Assembly: GCA_009760855.2 (NCBI GenBank) | Contig: WPIO01000069.1 | Coordinates: forward strand, 429,001-493,000 | Direction of reading: 5' to 3' | Source of the DNA: Cristatella mucedo | Taxonomy: Eukaryota; Bryozoa; Phylactolaemata; Cristatellidae | DNA length: 64,000 nt | Part shown: positions 54,611 through 64,000 of the stretch, piece by piece | Position numbering within the stretch: the first letter of the stretch is position 1 | Layout of the letters: the number at the start of each line of letters is the position of its first letter | Program-made: the position numbers and the translations under genes | The notes under the pieces: model-generated | What the model saw: the letters and a program-made list of their open reading frames with translations, nothing else | What the model was told of the DNA's origin: nothing | Database searches by the model: none

Positions 54611-55429
54611 GCTTGCTGCTGCCTACTTGAAGTCCCTGCTGCCTGTTCGGAATAGCAGCAGCAGCTTGCTCAGTCGCGCATCGCGCAGGTTATTGCACGG
54701 CCCATAACTTGATTGAAGGTTTGACACGCCGAGGACAGCGCAGGTTGCAGCCTGCAGCTCGATGGCAGCTCATTCGCTACATGAAGCTGGAGCTACATGT
54801 TAGGCGGCCGGCGCTAGTGGCTAAAGGCTTGGCAAGCTTCTACGGATCGTGTTTCTAATGCCCTAGAACTAGGAACAAAAGACTGGGAAACAGGCCGGTT
54901 TGTGGCTTCCCGGCCACTACTGACCGACACAGCTGAGCCGATCTCTTCTAAGTCTCCTTATTTGGGCATTAGCTAGCTGTGACCTTTTGTTCCATAGCTC
55001 ATGCGAGATAGACGAGCCTGACGTAGCCTTTATATACTGACTTCCAGATCGATTGTGCTGCCTCTCCAGTGAGTGCAGTGGCTGCTAATCGCCAGCTATT
55101 TAATCTCCCGCGGTTTGAGCTTCCTTCTTCGTGCGCGTCTGTAAAATATTCACAATTGATAACTAATAATCGGCTACTTATTCTTGCGCTGCTGGTCCAA
55201 GATGCGCTCGGTGTAATTTGCATGACCCAGTAATTGTATGGCGCTGTGCTTTAGTGGCTGCATGCTGATTGCCGGTTATCTGGTTAGTCATTCTCAGTCA
55301 GCGCGTTCCGAATTTATCGAACCGAAATGCGGAACGTGCTCCCGTGGTTTTAAACGCGCAGAGCTGAACTTACATTTGAAACTTCACGTGCATCCAGAAA
55401 GTATAAAAGATAGTTGGCGACAGCTGCCT
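54611..55429. other. No gene seen
   Basis: Moderately GC-rich. No Ig or signal-peptide exon recognised. Confidence 0.4.
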
Positions 55430-55740
55430 TTGCAATGCAGGTCCAACCCCTTGGAATTGACTTCCACGATTTTTACGCAACGACAGCAACTCTCCTGCTG
55501 CCGACTAGAGTGCATTCTTTCCAGGCATCCTGAGCTGCTACTTCTATGCTAATCACCAACTCAAAAGCTCTCTTGAATCACTTATGCTCTCACTTTCTCC
55601 TTGTTATGTGATGGTAAGTCTGTTGGCAACCGAATGCTTACCAAAAGGAAATGGTGAGTGGCTATGCAAAACTGTCCTGCATAAGAACCACCTAGCCTTT
55701 GCTGCTTTATGAAGCTACGGACGGACATAAACTACAACGA
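55430..55740 (+). mobile_element. LINE-B 3' end
   Basis: TTACGCAACGACAGCAACTC, CTCCTTGTTATGTGATGGTA, GGCAACCGAATGCTTACC. Diverged but in order. Confidence 0.7.
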
Positions 55741-55799
55741 GTTAAACTATATTCAACCGAAGTAAGGAATTTGAAAGGGGCGAAGCTAAATTTTAAAGG

Positions 55800-56583
55800 A
55801 AGAAATTTAACCATCAAGACATTTCTAAACGTCGGGCTTGTTTAGACAGCGATAACACAACTAAATTGGTTAATGCATTTGTGACGTTTCGTCTACAATT
55901 ATGTACCTCACTTCTTGCTAATGTACCGGCCTCTGCACTCAGGCACCTACGGCTTGTGCAAAAATCTGAAGCTAGGCTAATCTGTCGTGAGCGTCGCAGC
56001 TGCCACATCGCACCACTTCTCGCCGACCTGCACTGGCTCCTAGTCCAGCAACGCATCGATCTCACATTTTTGTCACTCACTTATAGGTCCCTTCATTCTT
56101 TAGCTCCAGCTTACAAATCAGATGTACTTCTCACCAGACTTAGCAGCGTGCCACCCACTTTTCCGAATCCAACTGTTTCCCAATTCCCCGTACAAAATCT
56201 CAAATCCTTTGGAGACCGTGCCCTTAGTTCGAAAGCTCATTAAGCCGGAAACTCACTTCCGACCAGAGTCAGTTATGACAGCTGTTGACTTGCCGACATT
56301 TAAAAATAAACTTGAAATACATTTATTAATCACAGCATTTAGTGGGTCCATGTGATTCGTCCTTTATATGCTTATGCTTGCTGACACTTTGTATGCTGCC
56401 ACTAACCACACTTGCACGCTGACCCTGTGCATGTCACTTCTCACCCTGTTATTGCTGTCGTTTATTGAGCAAGCTACCACTAACGATTCGATCGTACTTA
56501 TTTGCAGAAAATTTCAAATTCCTAGATAGAGATTGATTTATCTGGGGACGCTATATCATGCATTATTATTATTATTATTATTA
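55800..56583 (+). mobile_element. LINE-A copy
   Basis: VNAFVTFRLQLCTSLLANVP, ARLICRERRSCHIAPLLADL, HWLLVQQRIDLTFLSLTYRS, then frame breaks, 3' UTR, tail and ATT units. More diverged than the 26-kb and 31-kb copies. Confidence 0.88.
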
Positions 56584-57485
56584 TTAAAAGCATACAAGAT
56601 AGCAAGCTGCCACCACGTAAATTGATGTACCGAGGTTCCGGGGTTTTTGACTCAAGTGGAACAAGGTGCAAATATGCCTGGAATTGAATTCGTATATAAG
56701 GTGCTTCCAGTTGACTCCCAGTAAGTCATGATTCGGCTAATTGGCTTTCTAATATTTCAAGGATACGAAGACATCGTCAAAAATTAGAAGTAATCCTAAT
56801 AAATTATTAAATTCATGGGTAAATATTCAAATTATTTTCTAGTATTTACCTTTGACCATAATCTAATGAAATATCGTATTTATCTTAACCATAATCATAA
56901 GAAAAATAAATCTGCAAGATCAAAGCCTCCTGTTAGAACGGTTTTCCAGATTGGAACCCACTTTGGTTCGACATCAAATCATTGCCTGAATCGCCGAGAT
57001 ACAGCAAACTTGCACCGACACATCTCGAACAGTTTTTAACTTTTTTAGCTTAAGAGTGTATTTTCTATTATAATACGTGCTGATGCAGCACATATTATCA
57101 TTAAGTAATTTGCAGGGTTAATTTCAAGCTCATTTAATGGTTCTCTAAAGAGAATTACTTCACTTGGAGAACAATCAGAAAAATATTTTAATATTGTTAC
57201 GATTAATATAATTATAAAATTACGTTGAACGCAAAACTCTGGTTTTAATCTAAATCCCTACTGTGGTCAACTTCGTGCAAATACATGTTATTGTGAACAT
57301 ATTATTGATTTTAAACTTCAAATAAGACCTAAATTGCAATCTAGCAGTTCGTGGGTGATTGATTATAATGGTGATGGTATTGATGGCAGCTTGGTGACCC
57401 ATCTGATGCTGACCGACATAAAACCAATGAGAACGATATAAACTGCTGGATAGATTCCACAGGCTGTGATCATAATGTTAATGGG
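56584..57485. other. No gene seen
   Basis: AT-rich. The open frame at 56815-57039 has no recognisable domain. Confidence 0.35.
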
Positions 57486-57876
57486 TACAAACCTTAAATC
57501 CTTTGGAGACCGTGCATTTAGTTCCTATGCTTCCAAAGCCTGGAACTCCCTCCCGACCTGCGTCAGAACATCCCCTGACCTGACCACATTTAAAAGGAAC
57601 TTATAAACACACCTATTTAGGACAGCATTTAGTGGATCCCTGTGATTCGTCCTTGATGTGCTTATGCGTGCTGACATTGTGCATGCTGCCACTAACCACA
57701 TTTGCATGCTGACCCTGTGCATGTCACCCCTAACCATATTATTCATTTTGTTTGTTTTTCAAACATGATTTTACTTACCATTCAGTTGCATTTCCCTTTG
57801 CAGCAAATGTAAAGTGCCTAGAAAGAGATTAGATTCTCTGAGGGCGCTTTATCAAGTGCATTATTATTATTATTAT
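57486..57876 (+). mobile_element. LINE-A 3' end, recent
   Basis: ACAAACCTTAAATCCTTTGG through GGAACTCCCTCCCGACCTGC, 3' UTR, tail and ATT units. Almost the same sequence as at 26.8 and 39.9 kb. Confidence 0.9.
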
Positions 57877-58433
57877 AATGGGTATATAGTTACCTTCTCT
57901 CTTTACTTTATCAAGATCTGATGTTTCATATGTCGCCCTCAAACATATCCTGGGTTACTATGGTAGTTAATGGAAAATTGTTCCACAATCTTTAAGAGTA
58001 AAAGGAGTATCAAGATGAGTTGTTAAATCGCAGCCATAACGCCGCTAAACACTTTGTAATAATTTCAAATGTAAAAGGGGCATCATGACAGTTGACATGC
58101 TAAACTGTATCCGAAATGTCGTTCTGTATTTCCACGTCGATGCAGATTAAACCTGTGTTCCTGCCTCCAGGATAAGACCCCTCTCGGTATGCTTAAAGAA
58201 ATACCCTCAACAGAAATCAATAGCAACAAAGAATTTTCCGCTGCATTTTTTATATTTGATCTACGAAATTTGTACTGTGGAGTACTAAATGAAGTCAGAC
58301 TATTTTCAGCTGTGGAAAGTGGCCAGTATTAGGACATCCTTTGGTAATAGTTGGGCTACCAAAGTAGTTACACATCCTAATGACATGGCATAGGCAATTT
58401 CTTTTCGACTATGACTGGTGCTGAACTCTACAG

Positions 58434-58611
58434 CAGCAATTCTCAAAATTTGGGTCGTGACCCCTTTGGGGTCAAACGACTCTTTCACAGGAGTCACCTA
58501 AGACCACAGGAGAAAACACGCATTTCCACATTTTGCACTCAATATTGTGGGGGTCACCACAATATGAGGAACTGTATTATAGGGTCACGGCAGGAAGGTT
58601 GCGAACCACTG
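58434..58611 (+). mobile_element. SPIN/Charlie-like hAT miniature element, copy 2
   Basis: The same element as at 16.9 kb and in the same orientation. It has GGGTCGTGACCCCTTTGGGG, CCTAAGACCACAGGAG, CACAATATGAGGAACTGTA and the end GGTTGCGAACCACTG. The flanks CTCTACAG and CTATACGG agree at 6 of 8 bases, as a decayed 8-bp hAT target duplication would. About 178 bp, non-coding. Confidence 0.78.
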
Positions 58612-61014
58612 CTATACGGGGTCTTGTCTGTAATTAAAGGATTGGCTATAAGAATACACAACCTCAATGCAAATTTCATTTACTTCCTATGTATTAACGT
58701 TAACATCTCCCTCTGGACCGCATTTTGCTTCACTCACTTGCATTTGCCTACTTCTACGTCCTGGCTGTTACAGAGTCCTCTATAACCATTAATACCACAG
58801 TTCGACTGATTGTTCTCCACTTCAAATAACTGAAATGCTTGTTCTGATGCAGGCTTTAGTTTGGATACTATAAAGTAAGGAGCCCGCTTCTTGCTTATGT
58901 AGCCATCTTATTGACACCGAATTATGTGTGTCTTACCTAAACAACTATAGATGGGCTCAGTTTTCCCTCCAGGCTCAGTGCCCTCCACACTGTTGTGCAC
59001 TCAGCTAAGCATGCTTGTCTGCGTGGTATTAATAAGGGCATTCTACTGTGTAGTTCTAAGTGTATTTTTGCGGGCTTAGGCACGCTTGTCGATTTATACT
59101 ACTTGGGCGATGGTGCACGCCTGTCAAAGCTCTTAACATCGCTTGATGTTACCTCACAGTCATTATTTCTCGTGGAGCGAGTTGTAATAACCCGTTATGG
59201 GGATTCAGCTCTCTTTTTATAAAAGAAACCGTATTGGTACTATATTTTAAACGTTTTATAATATCGTAAGAGAACTTGATCTCTATCTCTAGGTGCTTTC
59301 TATATGCTGCCAATGTAGCACGAGGAGTATCGGAGACGACTAAGAAAGTATATAAATAATGGATGTATTGACGACCAGAAATAAGAAGATTCATATTAAT
59401 ATAGCGTATATTCCAGGGCATTGGGTAGCTTTAAGCCTCACTTGAAATGTTTTTGAGTCGGGGGCTGTAAGTGAGGTGGTGGCCACGCCCGCAATGCTGT
59501 TCCGCCCCTAGCCGGGCTCACAGCACTCCACCCGGCCAACTGGCGCTCTGAGTACCACCTCATTAGGAGCTGCAGTTGGACACTGCCGGCTAATCTGGAT
59601 TTAATTAAAACGGATCACTTGCGGTCGTGTGACCCGTTAGTCCTGCAGTGAGGAACTTTCTGCACGTCCACCGGCCTGTGTGGACGCTATTTTCTCTCAT
59701 GCCCTTTCTCTTCTCCCCGCGTTCCGGAGCTACTTCCACGACGGCTACATCAGTATGTAGTTACTACATCAGTGTGTAGGAAATCACGCTTGCTTTGCCT
59801 GGGTATGATGCAATACAGCCATCGTCGTCAACACCACAACTCACTTGTGGGAGCAACTTGTGTGGGTTCATCTTCGTCACGCCGCCATCGCGTGCGTGAG
59901 CCCCTACATAAACACGTCGGTGGGAAGAAGGTTACAGACTTCATGAACTTACAAACTAGAGGCACACTCTGCGCTGGATTTGAGATTTTTCAGAGATACA
60001 ACTAAATAATTAATGTCATAAGAGTGACGCACACTTGCCTCGTCAGATTGAGAAGTAAAGGAGAAGTTGGCCAAGTAAGTCGTGGTGTTGGAGGCTCCCG
60101 GTCTCGCCGAGTTATGCACCTGGATTCGTGCAGGCGTGCTCCGGCGATGCTGCCACGCACGCAAGGGAACGAGTACCCAAGGCCCGAGCGGAGCTAGATA
60201 GCTCGCTCTTTGTTGAGACTTGTATATTTCGCGTTCCCCGAGTAGCGTGTTCGTAACCCCCTCCAGTGTGTTGGCGTCTTTCGGTGGAAGCTCACGACTG
60301 CGGTAGTTGTCGACTCGGACTAGCCAAGCAGTTACTCAGCCAGCCGGGTTTTATTTGGCGTAGGCTCGTACTGTTGGATTCGGAGTCGGTACAACGACAG
60401 GACTGCGGAAGCCGACTGACCAACTGACACGTCTGTTAGCGCTTGCTGCGTCGTCTTGTGCCCCTATAGTGTGCTTTTTTTAGGATCCTCCCTGTAGACT
60501 TGTTTAGTTCCCCTGTTGTTGTTGGCGCATGCGTTATTATAAAGAGGTTTACCCTGACGGCCGCTCGTCTTACTCTAACTCGGCGGCATGGCGAGCGACA
60601 GCTTGGTCGGAGTATGGCTGGGTTTGGCGGGAATTAGCCTCTGACCCCTGAAGCGCGGTTACACAGGTATAGCTACGTGGTTTTTTCCGTAAAATGTAAA
60701 GCCAAATTTTACGCGACGGCCTAATCTGCGAAAGGGATAGTATACATTGGGAGAAAGTGAACCGAGCACAGATTGCTGGGTTAACCATTACTTAGAAGGC
60801 TACTTCGTTGACTGCTGCAGGTTAACCTTGCAGCACTGAAGTCTCAAATTCAGTCAAGTCCTAGAAATTTGAAGTGCAGTGCTAGCGATGCCCAGTCAAA
60901 ATAGAAATCAAACAAGAAAGTCTTAACGATCGACACTATCGAATACGGCTTCAATATTGGCAGAACAAGCTGGAAGACGTGATTATGGTAAAAAGTCAAT
61001 TGATCGCGATGGCC
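58612..61014. other. No supported gene; CpG-rich patch at 59.5-60.6 kb
   Basis: A decayed minus-strand LINE-A tail at 59264-59320. The 59.5-60.6 kb part is clearly GC-richer and could be a promoter or 5' exon region of the Ig gene, but no exon could be fixed. Confidence 0.4.
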
Positions 61015-61172
61015 GCGCTGGTTTAGCTTACAGTGGATAAGATGCTAGCCTCGATCGGGATCAAGGTGCCTGCATCTAATGACCAGGATCACGGGCTCGA
61101 GCCCCATAGCATATGCGGAAGAGCCAGAATGGAGATTAAGTTCTCTTAGAGCACTATACAAATGAATTATAT
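61015..61172 (+). mobile_element. SINE-1, full length, diverged
   Basis: GCGCTGGTTTAGCTTACAGT head, CACGGGCTCGAGCCCCATAG box B, GAATGGAGATTAAGTTCTC and GCACTATACAAATGAATTAT. Confidence 0.8.
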
Positions 61173-61559
61173 TAGAATTATCAAATTAAGATCTTGAAAC
61201 ACGTCCAGAACAAACGAACTTGAAGTCAGGTGCTCAATAACTTGAATACAACTTCAGACATCTCCTAAGTTGTGTACCTGCTGCAGTCGATTAATGCAGA
61301 GGTATGGCGGCCTTAAGAAAACGAAATGCACGAGTCCTGATTTTTGCAAAAGCGTGAAATTTGCCAGTTCTGAACTTCTGTGAGCAAGTTCTGCTTTCTG
61401 GCACCACTTCTCAGCTGAAAATATGCGTACCTTACTGTGTAAAACAAATACCGATCTAAAAACTATTCGCTGCAGAATATTTCACCTAGATTAATGGCAA
61501 ACTTCTCTTGGGTAGTTGCAATGCGAACTGATGACTTCTTACCTTATACATCGATGCAT

Positions 61560-61710
61560 CGTGTTCATGGCCTTCTTAACTGTGATTGCTGCGTGCATAT
61601 GTTATGCATATGTTATTTAGTAATACTTTCTATATAGCATCTGTAAAGTGCCTATAACACAACAAGTTTTATGAGGGTGCTATGCGAATATATTATTATT
61701 GCTACTATTA
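61560..61710 (+). mobile_element. LINE-A2 3' UTR and tail
   Basis: AATACTTTCTATATAGCATC, TGTAAAGTGCCTATAACACA, GAGGGTGCTATGCG, then ATT units. Confidence 0.6.
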
Positions 61711-61884
61711 AGTGTGTGAATATTTACTGTTCTTCTGGCTTAACAAACGCTTACCTGTCTGATTGATCGCGGCCTAAGAATATAGACACAAGAAGACAAA
61801 TGGTTTGGAGGCAAAATATAAAGTAGTGATACTCATCAAGTCAACAGCAAGCGTGGCAGGATGCTTGCAGACCAAGACCCAGAG

Positions 61885-61962
61885 GGACAGGAGCCCCTGC
61901 GTTTACATCAAGCGCCTGGAAAGAGATAGAGTTCGTTTGGGTCGCTAAAAGAATGAATTACT
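61885..61962 (+). mobile_element. SINE-1 3' part
   Basis: GGAGCCCCTGCGTTTACATC, AAGCGCCTGGAAAGAGATAG, GGGTCGCTAAAAGAATGAAT. Confidence 0.55.
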
Positions 61963-63530
61963 TATTTTTATCACCTTGGCTCAATACACATGGACAACCT
62001 AGTTTGACGTTAATTTGTGAGCCCACATTATTTAGTTTTGTATACAGCTACACTAAAATTTGACTCTTTGTTCCAACTACACAGCCTCATATGCTATCAA
62101 GAAGAACCAGTGCGTATGTACGGCGGCAGCCGTCAATTTCGCCTTCATCTGATTAAAGTTTTTGAAAAAGGCCTCTTCTCCTGTTTTGAGTGATAAGGTT
62201 CGTCGGAAATTTTAATTGCTCGATAATTTCTAAATTGCGATAAGCACTTTCAAGTTGTACGAGAAACAGTGGAATGATAGTCGGTGTCACGAAAACCAAA
62301 TGATGTATTATAGATAGCACTCCTGCGTACCGCCAGATTAATGTTTACGTTTTTGCGTTTAACTGAAGAAGAACATGCGTAATTGTTCAAAAAAGCTTAC
62401 CCTGATAATGCGCCGTTAGATGCAGCATTGACAATAAAAGTATTACAGAATGTACCATAGCTTTTGGTTAGGCGTCGCACGCAACAAAGGGATCTCAGCA
62501 CAATGAAGTTTAATTCCTGTTCAAGCTTTTTAATTCAGCTGAGAGCTACAATTTGGTGTAAACTAATTCAATTTTACTCTTGTCTCAAAAACCCCTTTGT
62601 CGAAATTATACCAGACCAATTGACCTGATACGACGAGAATGCTGCCCTTCGTTAAGCAAATGTACAGATAAGCATGTAATTCGTTCAGAACTAGTATTAC
62701 TGAATGCTATTACTAGAAGGGCTCAGGTGAAAAATCGGACAGGATTAAGCATGTCAGCTTGATACGTCGTGGCCATGATATATAGGATTGCATTGATGAT
62801 TACGTGAGTACCGCAGTCTCTAGCTGAGGCGTAGCGGAGGGGTGGGAAGGGAGAGGAGGAAAATGTTCCCGGGCGCCAAGGACAAGGGGCGTCAAAAGCA
62901 AAAAGGATTAGGCATATTTTTATTTTTATTTTCCATGTGAGAATACTTATCTTAATTTCAAGCAAGTCATAGTTTCAATTAAATTGACTATTGCTGGCTG
63001 TGTTAGTGAAACATGTTCACTGACTTGGATCAAGCTGTAGGTTGAAGCTCTAGCGGCTTATTCGAAACCACGCATGGGTCAAACGTAGTGTTATTTTCTT
63101 ACGTGAACAGCTGTTGATGCAGTAGGCAGCATTTTTTAAGAGCTTGCTAACACCAATTAGGCTGCGGTTTTAGTCTCACCTTGCTTCCTTACGTTTATTG
63201 AATTGGCTAACCACAAGTGTATTTCTCAAAGGCAGATCCTTTAGGTAAAGAAATTGCATGCACAGACCTGCAAATTTCCCTCAGCAAATCCCAACACCTT
63301 CTAATTAAGGGGTGGTGGTCGGCCAGTAATTGCATGAAGACTGAGGCCTGATAGGGAATTACGGCCCGATAAATTCCCTACAGTACTCCTAAACTCGCAC
63401 ACGCTAGAAGCTGTCCGATCGGCGAGCTACAGCAGATGGGCCATCCTGTGTAATTCGCGAGAGGACAGAAAAGCAAGTGAACATTATCAACAGCTATTGC
63501 AGGTTGGTGTCAAAATTCATGGATTCACCC
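61963..63530. other. No gene seen
   Basis: Nothing recognised on either strand. Confidence 0.4.
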
Positions 63531-63720
63531 AGTGATTTCACTAAATGACTGTATAAGCTCCACAGTCAAATCTGCCTACTACCAGCTCCATAATATTGCA
63601 AACACTGGGGCCAGCCTAAACCTCGATGCCAAATTTATGTTGGTACATACATTTGCAGCATCCAATCTTGACTCCCGTAACTCACTGTTTGCAGGTCTAC
63701 CAGCCTATGCAATAATGCAC
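63531..63720 (+). mobile_element. CR1-like LINE fragment
   Basis: SLNDCISSTVKSAYYQLHNI, LDAKFMLVHTFAASNLDSRN, SLFAGLPAYA: the segment of a LINE-A-like ORF just before the 'LQ..QN.AAR' block. The rest is missing. Confidence 0.7.
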
Positions 63721-64000
63721 ACTTAGCTGGTGCAAAACTCTTACTTCGAGGTTACTAATCCACATTAATAAAGCAATCAGTTGGTAATTAGTGCCTTGAA
63801 GGTCATTTTCGATTGAATATTGGATCGTTGCTGCATTGGTGTAATTGTGCTGTCTTTATATCGTACCCACCATGGGTCATGACACAGGGCTTGTGTATTC
63901 TCGTTTAAAATGGACCACATAGACACCCGATCTTAGGGAAATACACTACAACTTACTTTAATCCATAGCAAATACGTCAGAATGGGCTGTGCCAAACTTA

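Noticed and set aside
55238-55552. Plus-strand frame with a CGTCSRGFKRAELNLHLKLH stretch resembling half a zinc finger
   Set aside because: Only one partial C2H2-like pattern, and its 3' half is LINE-B sequence.
59949-60230. Minus-strand frame reading VHNSARPGASNTTTYLANFS with FTSQSDEA, possibly an Ig exon of the membrane protein
   Set aside because: Composition is suggestive, but the acceptor is weak, the only donors are GCAAGT (phase 0) or a poor GTGTGC, and no Ig Cys pair is visible.

Overview
The window is animal (metazoan) nuclear DNA. It has intron-split genes with canonical GT-AG junctions, long introns, non-LTR retrotransposons, tRNA-derived SINEs and microsatellites, and no operons. 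All real coding sequence I can support is spliced and lies on the minus strand. The species cannot be named from sequence alone. An invertebrate bilaterian is most likely, for example a mollusc or another lophotrochozoan, with an arthropod also possible. The grounds are an invertebrate-style transglutaminase, CR1-like LINEs whose tails end in a GCGCTTTATCAAGTG-type motif plus ATT repeats, and SPIN-like hAT miniatures.

Two genes are visible. (1) About 1.9-23.6 kb, minus strand: a transglutaminase (protein-glutamine gamma-glutamyltransferase). Ten coding exons can be placed, and eight of the nine joins between them agree in splice site and reading phase. They run from the N-terminal beta-sandwich (23464-23647) through the catalytic core with Cys-His-Asp (13167-13455) to the first C-terminal barrel (1914-2074). 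The last barrel should lie beyond the left edge. The N-terminal exon(s) lie somewhere upstream of 23.65 kb. A CpG-rich block at 34.4-37.4 kb with one clean candidate first exon (34680-34833) may be its promoter, but that link is not proven. (2) About 42.0-54.1 kb, minus strand: a single-pass membrane protein with two immunoglobulin-like exons (phase 1-1) and a last exon coding a transmembrane helix and a long Ser/Thr-rich cytoplasmic tail. Its first exons are not resolved.

The rest is intron or intergenic DNA heavily seeded with transposons. LINE-A (CR1-like, tail plus ATT repeats) has at least a dozen copies or tails. LINE-B is a second CR1-like family with a CATTACATTACA-type end. A short LINE-A subfamily (A2) and a LINE-C fragment are also present. 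SINE-1 is a tRNA-derived SINE whose 3' tail copies that of LINE-A. SINE-2 is a different tRNA-derived SINE. There are also a possible solo LTR with a 4-bp target duplication, and two SPIN/Charlie-like hAT miniature elements at 16.9 and 58.4 kb. No bacterial-type system, CRISPR array, rRNA gene or intact tRNA gene was found.
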